Assembly (NCBI GenBank): GCA_013150915.1
Contig: JAADJE010000022.1
Span: forward strand, 1 to 64,000
DNA length: 64,000 bases
Direction: 5' to 3'
Source of the DNA: Gammaproteobacteria bacterium
GTDB lineage: Bacteria > Pseudomonadota > Gammaproteobacteria > BMS3Bbin11
How positions within the stretch are numbered: the stretch's first letter is position 1; each line of letters starts with the position of its first letter. Below are positions 1 to 10,427 of this stretch, one piece after another. The notes below the pieces were generated by a model. It was not told where the DNA came from. It ran no database searches and was given only the letters and a program-made list of their open reading frames with translations. A program made the translations under genes and the position numbers.

Positions 1-124
1 TGCGCCGGAATGACGGAGAGATGTTATCGATAGTCATGTCTCCAACACCATTGGGTTCCCTGCATCCCAAGCACTACGACAACGACAGCAATATAAGATC
101 AGGTTAACGGGACAGCAGTGTTTT

Positions 125-173
125 AGCTTTGAACTTTCAACTTTGAACTTTGAACTTTAAACTTTGAGCTTTT
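125..173. repeat. Heptad tandem array, consensus AACTTTG, 7 units
   Basis: Reads agctttg|aactttc|aactttg|aactttg|aacttta|aactttg|agctttt in one 7-nt phase, abutting the stop codon of the 172..2463 gene. Confidence 0.9.
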
Positions 174-2463
174 AGTCAGGCCAGTAGAATTTAGATATAT
201 TGTTCAGTGGTTTCGGGTCTACCAAATACTGATTCTCAAGTATTGGCAGGGTAAAGCGGTTAACCACATATTCAAATTTTGCGCTAGAATCACGTTCCCC
301 CAGAGGGCAATCGGGATCCCGGCCCAGTGAGATGACCAGGCCTTCACCCTGAGGCAGTTCTGAGAGTAGTGTACTGGTACAAACAACCAGATCTCCATCG
401 GATGTAAGGGGTGTCTTGCGTACGAAATAGGATGTGAATGTGTAGCCGTACAAGCCAGATATACTAATATCTGCCGGGCCGTTGTTCATTATCAGAAATT
501 CCAAGTTTTGTCCCTTGAAGCTGGTTCTGGCAATTTCAAGGTCAGTCTGAATCTCCTCTTTACCGCTATTTGCAGACAATTGTTCAAAACTGACAAAATT
601 AGGCAATAATTCAATTTCATTGGTGGCAGCAAGGACTCTGCCGTCAACAGAACGGGCTTGCAGCGTATAGACACCAAAGATGCTACCATCATCAGGAATC
701 TGCCAGAAAAATTGTCCCTTCCTGGCCGCGACAGGATTGTTATTGAGTTTTACAATTTTCTTACTGCTGCCTTCTAACAGAACAAGGTCAAGCTGCTGCC
801 CTGATAATATTTTGAGACTTGCCGGCCAGATAATTTTCAGCAGTTGTTCACCCCGATAGGATGTACCGTTTGCAGGCGAAACAAATTTTGGTATGACTTC
901 TGATTTTTGCCGGACGATCTGAAATGTTCTTTTTAGTGAGGCAATCGCTTTATTTTCAGAGACGATAGTCAGTATGTATTTACCCTCAGGCAGTGCAGAC
1001 AGGTCGGCGGAATAGGCACCGTCATTATTACTGGTAGAACTCAGGACTGTCTCCCTGGTCCGGTTATTCTGTACAGTAATATGTACAAGCTTGCCGATAT
1101 CTTCGCTGGACTTCCAGTTTACAATGAGTTTTCCCTTGCCATCCAGGCGGCTATCTGGACGTGGGCTGGTGATAATGATTTCAGACCTCGAGTCTGCTCC
1201 GGGCGGTACTGGCCTGGCTGCCGCTTGTATCGGGGATGTGGAGACTACACGAAAGGGTCTTGTGTAATTGTCCCGGGTATCTGTCTCTTCTATCTTACCT
1301 TCGATATCCGCTGTGGCTACAAATAGTTTGGATGACGACAATTGATCTTTAGGCCATTTGATCGCAAGTGTTGCGGTTTCACCGGGCTTCAGGCTTTTTA
1401 CCGGTTTACGCATCAGCCAGAGCTTACTCGGCTTCTCCTGTAGCCGCTGCACACCCATCATAAACGACTTTGTCGTTGCTGATTGGCTATTATTTGTGAT
1501 GTAGAAACGTACCTTTCCATCGTTTGTATAATGTGCACCCGAAATGGTTTCAATATAGATGACAAGATTGGCCAAGCGGGCCTGTTTTGCCTTGACTTCG
1601 GGTGTGGCGATAATATCGCCGGATTCCCCCCCCTTTACAGCAGGTCGAACGATCAGCATTTTGCTTATCAGATTATTTCGGTTGGATTTTTCATCGATTT
1701 CTCCATCCGGGTTGATAAATATAAGGACGTCCTTTTTACCCTGACGGGCGGCATTAAATTTGGTATCAATACTGACATGGGAGCCGGCGAGAATATTCAT
1801 GGTGATGTCCTTGCCGTAAGGTTGGCCATTGATAAATATACGGATCTTTACATTGTTGGCCTCCACCGTGCCGATATTAGAGATTTTTGTATTTATTAGG
1901 ATATTTTGACCGACACGAGGAGAGGCGATATTAAAATTTATTTCCTCAGCTGCCAGGTCAGGTTTGCCTGGTTTCAAGTTGTCTGTTATCGTTTTTTCAT
2001 CAACCCCGGTGGATAATGGTTGCTCTGTCATGACGGTTGGTAAAGAAAGAATAGCAAGTTGACGGGAGACTTCATCTGCTTCGATTTTTTCGTTTTCGAT
2101 ATCCAGTACGACACGAAAACGGTAACGCCCCTCGGGCGAATCCTTAAACGAAAAAACAGTTTTGGCATTGCCTGCCAGGTCAAAGGCGGTAATGATTTGC
2201 CTGCCAATTTCTTTTTTGTCAAGATAATAGCGTAAGCGCAGGCGCTTACGTCGTAAGGAAGCCTGTGCACTCACAGTGATATCAGCACTAATTTCTTCAC
2301 CGAGATAGGCGACACTGCGGTTCAGTGAAAACTGTTCGATTTTAATTTGTTTTTTTTCTGTGGCAGAGGCGGCTGTACTCACCAGTATTAGTAAAGATAG
2401 CAGGCATAGTTGTCCCATTGTGCTGAAAAAATTGCCTGAGTTTGATCGTTTTCGACAGTACAT
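172..2463 (-). CDS. Large secreted protein with CARDB-like / Ig-like repeats
   Basis: 763 aa ORF with N-terminal hydrophobic segment; repeated CARDB-like segments such as 'KPDLAAEEINFNIASPRVGQNILINTKISNIGTVEANNVKIRIFING'. Confidence 0.7.
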   Translation of the reverse strand: MYCRKRSNSGNFFSTMGQLCLLSLLILVSTAASATEKKQIKIEQFSLNRSVAYLGEEISADITVSAQASLRRKRLRLRYYLDKKEIGRQIITAFDLAGNAKTVFSFKDSPEGRYRFRVVLDIENEKIEADEVSRQLAILSLPTVMTEQPLSTGVDEKTITDNLKPGKPDLAAEEINFNIASPRVGQNILINTKISNIGTVEANNVKIRIFINGQPYGKDITMNILAGSHVSIDTKFNAARQGKKDVLIFINPDGEIDEKSNRNNLISKMLIVRPAVKGGESGDIIATPEVKAKQARLANLVIYIETISGAHYTNDGKVRFYITNNSQSATTKSFMMGVQRLQEKPSKLWLMRKPVKSLKPGETATLAIKWPKDQLSSSKLFVATADIEGKIEETDTRDNYTRPFRVVSTSPIQAAARPVPPGADSRSEIIITSPRPDSRLDGKGKLIVNWKSSEDIGKLVHITVQNNRTRETVLSSTSNNDGAYSADLSALPEGKYILTIVSENKAIASLKRTFQIVRQKSEVIPKFVSPANGTSYRGEQLLKIIWPASLKILSGQQLDLVLLEGSSKKIVKLNNNPVAARKGQFFWQIPDDGSIFGVYTLQARSVDGRVLAATNEIELLPNFVSFEQLSANSGKEEIQTDLEIARTSFKGQNLEFLIMNNGPADISISGLYGYTFTSYFVRKTPLTSDGDLVVCTSTLLSELPQGEGLVISLGRDPDCPLGERDSSAKFEYVVNRFTLPILENQYLVDPKPLNNISKFYWPD

Positions 2464-2479
2464 TCTTGAGGTATCTTTG

Positions 2480-2704
2480 ATGAAAATTGACTATTATACA
2501 AAATATGCTTGCCCCTTGTGTGACGAGGGGCTGTCAATATTACGTTACTTTCCTGAAATCGAGATCAACATTATTGATGTTGAGGAGGATGTTGAAAAAT
2601 TTCAGCCTTATTTGCTGCGTATTCCTGTGATTTCATATGATGGTGGGGAAAAGGAGTTGGGGTGGCCGTTTACTTATGAAGACATCAGAGAGATTGTTCC
2701 TTGA
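2480..2704 (+). CDS. Glutaredoxin-like protein
   Basis: 'MKIDYYTKYACPLCDEGLSIL...YLLRIPVISYDG' has CxxC and a cis-Pro region; the ATG at 2480 is more plausible than the ORF start at 2360. Confidence 0.8.
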   Translation: MKIDYYTKYACPLCDEGLSILRYFPEIEINIIDVEEDVEKFQPYLLRIPVISYDGGEKELGWPFTYEDIREIVP

Positions 2705-3087
2705 TATACCGTTTTCGTCTGTCCAGGCCCCAACGAACCAAATTATGAAGGCACACTTCATCGTACAATGAACCGAACTTATGGTTGCTAATGTGTTAAT
2801 TTTATGGGTATTTATATTATATATACGGATTTTTATGTCGCAGTGGCACAGATTTTGAAAAGATTTTATGTAATACTTTTAACACGCACTCCGTATATTT
2901 CCTTTTGATTAATGTCACGCGGTAACTTTTATTAAGTCAAAACACACGGTACGCGCCTATCTCTTTGTTTTTGAGTTAGTTTTTATGTAAACTTGTGGGG
3001 ATAACACAGAGCATAACGTTTCGTAAATTCACCTATTACGGAATCTGACTAATTTACCATGCTGAGGTGATTATTGGAGGATGTAAA

Positions 3088-3537
3088 ATGAATAAAGTCA
3101 TAATGAGTAAAGCAATAAAAGATATAAGTCTAATTTTATTTATGTCACTGTTTCTTTTTGGGAATGTATATGCCGGAGATAAAACGCATCATAAGGTGGT
3201 AATTCAAGTTAGTACTGATAATCCAAGGACTCAAAAAATAGCATTGAATAATGCTGTAAACTTACAAAAGCTCTATGGTATTGACAACATTGACATCGAG
3301 ATTGTTGCCTATGGTCCAGGTCTTGGGTTGCTGACAATGAAAAGCAAGCAGGCGGAAAGAGTGAAAAGTCTGGCAATGCAAGATATAACCTTTAGTGCAT
3401 GTAAGAATACAATGGAAAAAGTGAAGAGGAAAACGGGGAAGCTTCCCGTCCTTCTTGAAGGCGTTAAAACTGTTAAGGCTGGTGTTGCCCGTATTATAGA
3501 ATTGCAGGAACATGGGTACGCATACATCAGACCCTAA
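3088..3537 (+). CDS. DsrE-like family protein with predicted signal peptide
   Basis: Signal-like N-terminus 'ISLILFMSLFLFGNVYAGD', then a DsrE-like fold pattern 'HKVVIQVSTDNPRTQKIALNNAVNLQKLYG' and conserved 'FSACKNTM'. Confidence 0.7.
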   Translation: MNKVIMSKAIKDISLILFMSLFLFGNVYAGDKTHHKVVIQVSTDNPRTQKIALNNAVNLQKLYGIDNIDIEIVAYGPGLGLLTMKSKQAERVKSLAMQDITFSACKNTMEKVKRKTGKLPVLLEGVKTVKAGVARIIELQEHGYAYIRP

Positions 3538-3551
3538 CAACCCAAAAAGGG

Positions 3552-3597
3552 TTCCAGCTGACCCGAAAAGTGTGCAGTGACTTCGGGCCAGCTGAAT
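3552..3597 (+). terminator. Hairpin downstream of DsrE-like gene
   Basis: ccagctgacccgaa ... ttcgggccagctg inverted arms just after the stop codon; no long U-tract. Confidence 0.4.
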
Positions 3598-3613
3598 CTA
3601 CAAAAATAAAAAA

Positions 3614-3830
3614 AGGGGTAAGCCTAATGGCACTAAGTTAGGCAGCTTTAGCATGATATCTGATTTCTAAGTAGGTCTGGTTAGCGATAGCGTAACCTGA
3701 CATTTTCTTCCCTTGTCGGCTTACGCTTAGCCAAGCCGACCTGCCGGAAGGTCGTTTGCGCCGAGAAGAAAACCCAGTTGCATTGTTACATGCTAAACAC
3801 CCTTAATTCAGTGCCATTAGGCTTACCCCT
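3614..3830. mobile_element. MITE-like element (about 217 bp) with 21-bp perfect terminal inverted repeats
   Basis: aggggtaagcctaatggcact (3614-3634) is the exact reverse complement of 3810-3830; imperfect complementarity continues inward (...tttagcatg / catgctaaa...); no ORF inside. Confidence 0.8.
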
Positions 3831-3846
3831 CATCTTATCAGAAAGA

Positions 3847-4719
3847 TCACAGCGTTAGTTCCCCCGGAACACGACTCAAAACCCAGTTACGTATCCCCCA
3901 CTCAAGGACATCATCGATAGAAGATGCCTCCAGATCATCTGGCGGATCCTGCCCAAGATCCCGAAGGGCCATAACCAGCGTCCTCGCTGGATCCCTCAAC
4001 GATACGGCTTTGGCACCGGTTTGTTTGGATAATTTCTCACCTTTTGCGTTTGTCGCTATAGGAATATGGCCGTATTGCGGGGACTGGATGCCCAGTGCCT
4101 CCTGTAGGTAACGCTGTGCAGGGGTCGATATCAGGAGATCAGAGCCACGTATGATTTCCGTGGCTTGTTGGGCTGCATCATCGATGACGACTGCCAGGTG
4201 ATAGGCATACAACCTGTCTGAACGGCGTACGATGAAGTCACCATTTGAATCAAAAAGATTGAATATCTGTTGACCCTGAATCATATCCATCCATGTGACT
4301 GCCCTGTCGGGTGTTTTGATTCGTAACGAAAAACGTTTACGTTCAGGTTTAGAGCCCTTTCGGCAGTGGCCCTGGTAAAATTTTTCGCCACGTCTCGCTA
4401 TTTCCTTCCTGCTGCAGCTACAGCGATAAAGCAAATTGTCTTTTGTCAGTTGTGCCAGTGCTTCATTGTAGCGTTCACCACGACGACTCTGATAAACAAC
4501 CTCTTTGTCCCAGTACAGGCCATATTTTTCCAGTGTATGTAATATTTCTGTGCTTGCTCCTGCCACTTCGCGTGGCGGATCCAGATCCTCAATACGAACC
4601 AGCCATGCTCCATTTTTTGAACGGATATTGAGGTAGCTGGCAACAGCGGACAGCAGTGATCCATAGTGGAGAGGGCCGGTTGGGGAGGGTGCGAAGCGTC
4701 CAGTGGCCGGTGATGTCAT
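3847..4719 (-). CDS. gluQ: Glutamyl-Q tRNA(Asp) synthetase
   Basis: 'GRFAPSPTGPLHYGSLLSAVASYL', 'RIEDLDPPRE', and Cys motif 'YRCSCSRKEI'. Confidence 0.93.
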   Translation of the reverse strand: MTSPATGRFAPSPTGPLHYGSLLSAVASYLNIRSKNGAWLVRIEDLDPPREVAGASTEILHTLEKYGLYWDKEVVYQSRRGERYNEALAQLTKDNLLYRCSCSRKEIARRGEKFYQGHCRKGSKPERKRFSLRIKTPDRAVTWMDMIQGQQIFNLFDSNGDFIVRRSDRLYAYHLAVVIDDAAQQATEIIRGSDLLISTPAQRYLQEALGIQSPQYGHIPIATNAKGEKLSKQTGAKAVSLRDPARTLVMALRDLGQDPPDDLEASSIDDVLEWGIRNWVLSRVPGELTL

Positions 4720-5789
4720 TTTTTCCGGTAAAGGTGCTGAATGGCCTTTATTAGTACCTGATTTGCCTTTGCCTTGCTGTACTTACTCGTCAGCCATTTA
4801 ACAACAGGTTTACGATTATTGTTCAGGCATTTATACTTCAACTGTTCTTTAGTCATTGAATTAAGCGCAGAGACCAGCAGTTCATTTTGCTCTCTGTTAT
4901 CACGAATTTGACTGCAGTCTGTTAAATAAGTGCGAAGGGTGAAAAGTGCGGCCTGCTGCTCGGGGAATGGCCACAATATTTGACGTTCTACCCGTAAGTA
5001 CAGGGAAGGGTGGTGTGGGTCAATATGTTTCTTTTTGTCTTTACTGCCGGCTGATGACAGACAGGGGCGAGGGTGTTGATTCAGCTCGGCTTCTGGTGTC
5101 AAGCTCCAGAGAAACCGTAGAAAAGGGCCTTTCTTAACAATAGTGTTAACCACCGCTTCGGCATCCTGCTTGTTGCTGTGCACGCCAGCGACCGGTTCAT
5201 GTATAGATTGAAATGGGTGCCCTATCTTTTCTTCTGCCGCCCAGTTATTGGCATGGCAAAGGTGAATCGCAGCCAGCCAGTCTCGACCAAAAGGGGATTT
5301 GCTGATTATGGCCAGGTCTTCCTGTATCTGGCAGGCCAGGGCATCCAGGGCATCATGGTAGTCAGGGGAGGGTGCTGGCCCACTTCGCTCTACTCGGATA
5401 AAGCGCAGCTTACGGTCAAAAATAAGTGTTTCATCCGTAAGCTTGCAATGCAGTGCAATGTCTTTTTCCGATTGACTGTTCAGCTGAAACAGGTCAGGGT
5501 GTTCCAATGTCAGGCGCTCTATAATAAAGCGTAGAATACTGGTTAACACTTCTGCGGAAAGCATTTGCGTACGGTAGTACTTTGATAGCCTTTCCTGCCG
5601 TGCACCGAGTTTTACCTGACGATAGGCTGAAAAATTTTCATCCAGTTGGAACACCTGCTGATCGGCGGCAGTATTCCCGAGATCAATACCGAAATCCTTC
5701 AGGGCAGGACTGGCATCGTAAACACCATCCTGCAGGGGAAAATAACTTGCGGCCGGTGGCAACGGGATATTTTCAGGGGTATCGGTCAT
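4716..5789 (-). CDS. DUF3445 family protein (heme-dependent oxidative N-demethylase alpha-like)
   Basis: 'DWLAAIHLCHANNWAAEEKIGHPFQSIHEPVAGV' and 'LYLRVERQILWPFPEQQAALFTLRTYL' match the DUF3445 pattern from memory. Confidence 0.7.
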   Translation of the reverse strand: MTDTPENIPLPPAASYFPLQDGVYDASPALKDFGIDLGNTAADQQVFQLDENFSAYRQVKLGARQERLSKYYRTQMLSAEVLTSILRFIIERLTLEHPDLFQLNSQSEKDIALHCKLTDETLIFDRKLRFIRVERSGPAPSPDYHDALDALACQIQEDLAIISKSPFGRDWLAAIHLCHANNWAAEEKIGHPFQSIHEPVAGVHSNKQDAEAVVNTIVKKGPFLRFLWSLTPEAELNQHPRPCLSSAGSKDKKKHIDPHHPSLYLRVERQILWPFPEQQAALFTLRTYLTDCSQIRDNREQNELLVSALNSMTKEQLKYKCLNNNRKPVVKWLTSKYSKAKANQVLIKAIQHLYRKK

Positions 5790-6685
5790 GCTCTTTTTTG
5801 CTCTCCATTGATGGTCAGCCGTGTAAGAGCCTCATTGTATTTTTCCTGAGTTTGTCTGACGATATCATCAGGGATGGCGGGTGCGGGGGGTATTTTCTCC
5901 CAGCCGGTGTTCTCCAGCCAGTCACGGATATACTGTTTGTCGAAGCTTTCGGGGCTGCTGCCGGGCTGGTAGCTGGCGACGGGCCAGAAGCGGGAGGAAT
6001 CTGGTGTCAGTGCCTCATCGATGAGAAAAAGCCTGCCCTGTTCATCCTGGCCGAACTCAAATTTTGTGTCTGCAATAATAATCCCGCGCTGCAGCGCAAA
6101 TTCTGCTGCAAAACGGTATAGTGCCAAGCTGGCATCCCTGATTTCTACAGCACGTTGTTGGCCGATCTGATCAACCAGTATTTCAAAGCTGATGTTTTCG
6201 TCATGCTCGCCGGCCACAGCTTTGGTAGATGGCGTAAACAGGTCTTCCAGTAATTTATCTGCCATTTTCAATCCTGCAGGCAGGGGAATATTACAGACAC
6301 TTTGTGTCTGCTGATATTCCTTCCAGCCCGAACCCACCAGGTATCCTCGGACGATGGCTTCAACAGGCAGCACTTTCAGGTCTCTGACTATCATGCTACG
6401 CCCCTGCAGGCACTCCTTCTCACCCGGGTTTAATGGCAGGTTGGAGATGTCTGTAGATAATAGATGATTGGGGATAATGTGGCGGGTTTTCTCAAACCAG
6501 AATTCAGCAATCTGTGTCAGTATGTGTCCCTTATTGGGGATCTGTGTCGGCATGATGACATCAAAGGCAGACAGCCGATCACTGGCAACAAACAGAAGAC
6601 GCTTATCGTCTATACGGTATATTTCTCTCACCTTGCCACTGGCAATGTGTTCAAGGCTGGTGATGGTTTCGGTATTAAACGCCAT
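5786..6685 (-). CDS. purC: Phosphoribosylaminoimidazole-succinocarboxamide synthase
   Basis: 'GKVREIYRIDDKRLLFVASDRLSAFDVIMPTQIPNKGHILTQIAEFWF' and 'VRGYLVGSGWKEY'. Confidence 0.95.
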   Translation of the reverse strand: MAFNTETITSLEHIASGKVREIYRIDDKRLLFVASDRLSAFDVIMPTQIPNKGHILTQIAEFWFEKTRHIIPNHLLSTDISNLPLNPGEKECLQGRSMIVRDLKVLPVEAIVRGYLVGSGWKEYQQTQSVCNIPLPAGLKMADKLLEDLFTPSTKAVAGEHDENISFEILVDQIGQQRAVEIRDASLALYRFAAEFALQRGIIIADTKFEFGQDEQGRLFLIDEALTPDSSRFWPVASYQPGSSPESFDKQYIRDWLENTGWEKIPPAPAIPDDIVRQTQEKYNEALTRLTINGEQKRA

Positions 6686-6784
6686 GCTGATCGAATTCGC
6701 TTTCTGTAAATAATAGAAGTGGTCTGATTATTTAGCCAATTTAACTGCTCTTATAAATATTTAATAGGGCAAAATCTTTGTTCC

Positions 6785-7159
6785 TTAAACCTGACTATTT
6801 TTCAGTAATGACCTCTGGTCGGCGTGGTCATGCTTGATGTGCTGATGGATAAAATCACGGATAAAGTACATGGGTCGTGCACCACTGAAGCGATCAATAG
6901 CCTCACCCTTATGAAATAAAATGACAGTTGGAAAGCCACGTACATTATAGTGGCCTGCCAGCTTCATATTATTGCCTATATCCACTTCAACTTTTGCAAG
7001 CAGAACCAGCCCCTGTTCTTCTTCTACTGCTTTTATCAGATTCGGTGCGAGAACATGGCAGGGGCTGCACCAGTCGGCCCAGAAATCAACCAGTACCGGT
7101 AGCGTATGAGACTGCCTGATGACTCTAGCATCAAACTCTGACAAATTGCTGTCAATCAC
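6785..7159 (-). CDS. Thioredoxin family protein
   Basis: 'PVLVDFWADWCSPCHVLAPNL' and 'VRGFPTVILFHKGE'. Confidence 0.9.
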   Translation of the reverse strand: MIDSNLSEFDARVIRQSHTLPVLVDFWADWCSPCHVLAPNLIKAVEEEQGLVLLAKVEVDIGNNMKLAGHYNVRGFPTVILFHKGEAIDRFSGARPMYFIRDFIHQHIKHDHADQRSLLKNSQV

Positions 7160-7246
7160 ATGCGGATGGTCTGGTTTAATGTTAAGGCGCCTCTGTGTTT
7201 TTAGCGATATCCCTGCTGTAGAGCATAGTGTGATTTGGCGATTTGT

Positions 7247-8548
7247 CTAGGTTCTTGAATAGACAATGTTACCTGCGAGCAAGGTGTTGCTGACGCGGCC
7301 CTTCAGTAGCCAGTGCTTGAACGGGGTGTTATTGCCTTTGCTGAGTAATTTTGTACTGTTTACCTGCCATTCCTCATCCAGATCAAATATACAGATATCC
7401 GCCAGGCATCCTACGCCCAGACTGCCGGCCTCAATACCGAGCAGGGCGGCAGGCCCGGAACTTAAGCTGGCGATCAGTGTGTTGAGGCTCATGACATCTT
7501 CATGTACCAGTTTCAGGCCAAGCGGCAGCAGGGTTTCAAGACCTGAAATACCGGGTTCTGCTTCGCTGAATGCGGCAAGCTTGGCATCTCTTTCATGGGG
7601 CTGATGGTCAGAGCAAATTGCCTGGATATCGCCTTGCGCAACGGCAGACCGCAGGCTGTCTTTATCTCTTTCTGATCTCAACGGTGGGATGACGCGGCAC
7701 AGGGTATTGAAGTCAGCGACATCGTGTTCGGTCAGGTGCAGATGATGTATGGCGACATCGGCAGTTACCTTAAGGCCTCTCCCACGCGCCTGCATGATAA
7801 GATCGACTGAGCGTGCACAGGAGAGACGGGCGAAGTGTGCCCTTATACCCGTCTGTTCGATGAGTGCCAGGTCACGTGCGACAATAACGGTTTCTGCCGC
7901 TTCCGGTATACCGGCCAGGCCGAGACGTGTACTGATCTCGCCTTCGTGCATGCAGCCATTATCGCTTAGCCAGGGATCGTTGGCATGCAGTATCAGCAAC
8001 AGGTCAAAGCTTGAGGCATACTCCATCGCACGCCGCATAACCATGGTGTTGGTGATGGCCTGGTTTGCATTACTGAAGGCCACGCAACCTGCCTGATGCA
8101 GTGCATGCATGTCTGACAGGGTTTCTCCACCGAGTGCGTTTGTCAGAGCACCCAGTGGAAGTATATGCGTCAGACCGATCTCTCTACCACGATGGGTCAG
8201 CATGTTGGCCATCGCCCGAGTATCGATAGTCGGTGTGGTGTCTGGTGGGCAGCAGCTGGTCGTTATGCCGCCGGCAATGGCTGCAGTACACTCGCTCTTC
8301 AGCGTCGCCTTATACTCCTGTCCAGGTTCACGCATACGCACACTGAGATCGACCAGGCCAGGGCAAACGATTTTTTTCGCAGCATCGATGGTCTTATCTG
8401 CGGTGAATCCGTGAGGTGTACCACCCAATGCAATGATATTGCCGCGGGCAATATACAAATCCACAACGCTATCAATATTGTTGGCAGGATCAATGATCCG
8501 CCCACCCCGGATATGTATATTCATCAACTCAGCCATTGCCTTCTCCAC
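7247..8548 (-). CDS. pyrC': Dihydroorotase-like protein, predicted non-catalytic (PyrC' type)
   Basis: DHOase fold, immediately downstream of pyrB; HxH replaced by '[11 protein letters not shown]'. Internal starts at 8536 or 8524 are possible. Confidence 0.88.
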   Translation of the reverse strand: MEKAMAELMNIHIRGGRIIDPANNIDSVVDLYIARGNIIALGGTPHGFTADKTIDAAKKIVCPGLVDLSVRMREPGQEYKATLKSECTAAIAGGITTSCCPPDTTPTIDTRAMANMLTHRGREIGLTHILPLGALTNALGGETLSDMHALHQAGCVAFSNANQAITNTMVMRRAMEYASSFDLLLILHANDPWLSDNGCMHEGEISTRLGLAGIPEAAETVIVARDLALIEQTGIRAHFARLSCARSVDLIMQARGRGLKVTADVAIHHLHLTEHDVADFNTLCRVIPPLRSERDKDSLRSAVAQGDIQAICSDHQPHERDAKLAAFSEAEPGISGLETLLPLGLKLVHEDVMSLNTLIASLSSGPAALLGIEAGSLGVGCLADICIFDLDEEWQVNSTKLLSKGNNTPFKHWLLKGRVSNTLLAGNIVYSRT

Positions 8549-9491
8549 CGAGGATCATCGCCATCACCGCCATTCTAATAGCGATACCATTGGTGACTTG
8601 CGACAGGATGACTGATCGTGGACCGTCTGCCACCTCCGAAGATATTTCCAGGCCACGATTAATGGGGCCGGGGTGCATGATAATGGCATCCTCTGCCGCT
8701 GCTGCGAGGCTCTCAGTTGTCAGGCCATAGAGATTAAAATATTCCTGTTCGCTGGGGATGTAGGCATGCTGCATACGTTCTTTTTGCAGGCGCAGCATCA
8801 TTACGACATCAACACCGTCCAGACCCTTCTGAAGATCGTTGTAGGCATGTACCCCCAGTCGTTCTATCTGTGACGGCAGTAGACTGTTGGGGGCGACAAC
8901 ACGAATCTCGTGCACTCCCAGGCTATTCAGGGCGTGAATCTGTGATCGTGCAACACGTGAATGTAGGATGTCACCGACGATCGCCACACGCAATTCATTG
9001 AACGGACCCTTGTGTTGGCGAATGGTGAACATATCCAGCATTGCCTGTGTCGGATGTGCATGTTGGCCGTCACCTGCATTGATGATATGCACGTGATCCG
9101 GTACATGCCGGGCGATTAGTTCTGCCACGCCACTCTTTGCATGACGGATGACAAACAGATCGGTATGCATGGCCTCTAGAATGTTAATCGTGTCCAGTAG
9201 CGTTTCACCCTTGCTGGTTGACGACGTGGTTGGGTTCAGATTGATGACATCTGCGGACAGACGCTTGGCAGCAATTTCAAAGGTGGTGCGAGTACGGCTG
9301 CTGTTCTCAAAAAAAAGATTGACGACAGTGTGGCCACGCAGCAAAGGCAGCTTTTTTATCTCGCGTTGGCCAAACTGTGTGAATTTGTCTGCGGTGGTGA
9401 GTATCTGCTGTAACGTTTCTTTCTGCAGGTCTTCGATAGACAGGAAGTGGCGCAGGTTACCGTTGTTGGTATACTGCAGATGTGGTTTCAC
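8529..9491 (-). CDS. pyrB: Aspartate carbamoyltransferase catalytic subunit
   Basis: '[26 protein letters not shown]' and '[12 protein letters not shown]'. Confidence 0.95.
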   Translation of the reverse strand: MKPHLQYTNNGNLRHFLSIEDLQKETLQQILTTADKFTQFGQREIKKLPLLRGHTVVNLFFENSSRTRTTFEIAAKRLSADVINLNPTTSSTSKGETLLDTINILEAMHTDLFVIRHAKSGVAELIARHVPDHVHIINAGDGQHAHPTQAMLDMFTIRQHKGPFNELRVAIVGDILHSRVARSQIHALNSLGVHEIRVVAPNSLLPSQIERLGVHAYNDLQKGLDGVDVVMMLRLQKERMQHAYIPSEQEYFNLYGLTTESLAAAAEDAIIMHPGPINRGLEISSEVADGPRSVILSQVTNGIAIRMAVMAMILGGEGNG

Positions 9492-10021
9492 GATTGATTG
9501 TCTCCGGCTACCAGGCCTCCCACTACCAGTGACAGCTTTTCCGGGCCAACCAGCTTTATGTGTTGATCCTGTCCCAGATCCAGCGTCATACCGCAGTAAT
9601 CAGCCTGAATAGGCAGTTCATGGCCTTTTCTTTCTACCAGCACACAGAGACGGATTGAGGCAGGTCGGCCATAGTCAAAAATTTCGTTCATGGCGGCGCG
9701 TACGGTACGCCCTGTCTGCAGTACATCATCAATCAGCAGGATGTGACGGTCACTTATGTCCTGCGGGATGTTTGAGGCTTTGACTTCGGGGTTGAGACCA
9801 ATACGGCTGAAGTCATCACGGTAGAAACTGATGTCCAGACTGCCGCAGGGTTCTTTAATGGCCAGTCGCTCATGCAGAATTTCTGCCAGCCAGGAACCCC
9901 CCGTATGAATACCGATGATAACGGGATTAACAGCAAGCAGTGGAGTAAGATCGGTGACCAGTTTGTCTAGCAGCGCAGAGACTTCGACATCAATCTTTTT
10001 TGTCATTCCCAACCAGTCCAT
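9488..10021 (-). CDS. pyrR: Bifunctional pyr operon regulator / uracil phosphoribosyltransferase
   Basis: '[49 protein letters not shown]'. The start overlaps ruvX, so a shorter start at 10003 is possible. Confidence 0.93.
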   Translation of the reverse strand: MDWLGMTKKIDVEVSALLDKLVTDLTPLLAVNPVIIGIHTGGSWLAEILHERLAIKEPCGSLDISFYRDDFSRIGLNPEVKASNIPQDISDRHILLIDDVLQTGRTVRAAMNEIFDYGRPASIRLCVLVERKGHELPIQADYCGMTLDLGQDQHIKLVGPEKLSLVVGGLVAGDNQS

Positions 10022-10427
10022 TCAAGAAGGTTTGCAGGATCTCTCTAGCGGCATAGCTATCAACCAGACCCCTGGAGCGCTGGCCATTATAGCCTGCCTT
10101 GCGTATTTCAGATAGTGCCACGTGTGTGCTGAGTCTTTCATCAATATGATGCACTGGCAGGCAGTAACGACCGTGCAGCCGGTTGCCGAATTGGCGCGCC
10201 CTGGGCGTTACGGGGTTATCACTGTTATCCATCTGGATTGGCCAGCCGACGATTAAGGCATCCGGTTGCCAGTCGGTAATCAATCGTGAGATATGATCCC
10301 AGTCCGGCTGGTTATTCCTAACCTGGACAGTGTCCAGTGCTGTGGCGCTGACCGATACCGTGTTGCCAACGGCTATACCGATTCGTTTGGTACCGTAGTC
10401 GAAGCCAAGGTAGGTGGCTGAATTCAT
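9990..10427 (-). CDS. ruvX: Holliday junction resolvase RuvX/YqgF
   Basis: 'YLGFDYGTKRIGIAVGN' and 'HHIDERLSTHVA'. Confidence 0.93.
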   Translation of the reverse strand: MNSATYLGFDYGTKRIGIAVGNTVSVSATALDTVQVRNNQPDWDHISRLITDWQPDALIVGWPIQMDNSDNPVTPRARQFGNRLHGRYCLPVHHIDERLSTHVALSEIRKAGYNGQRSRGLVDSYAAREILQTFLNGLVGNDKKD

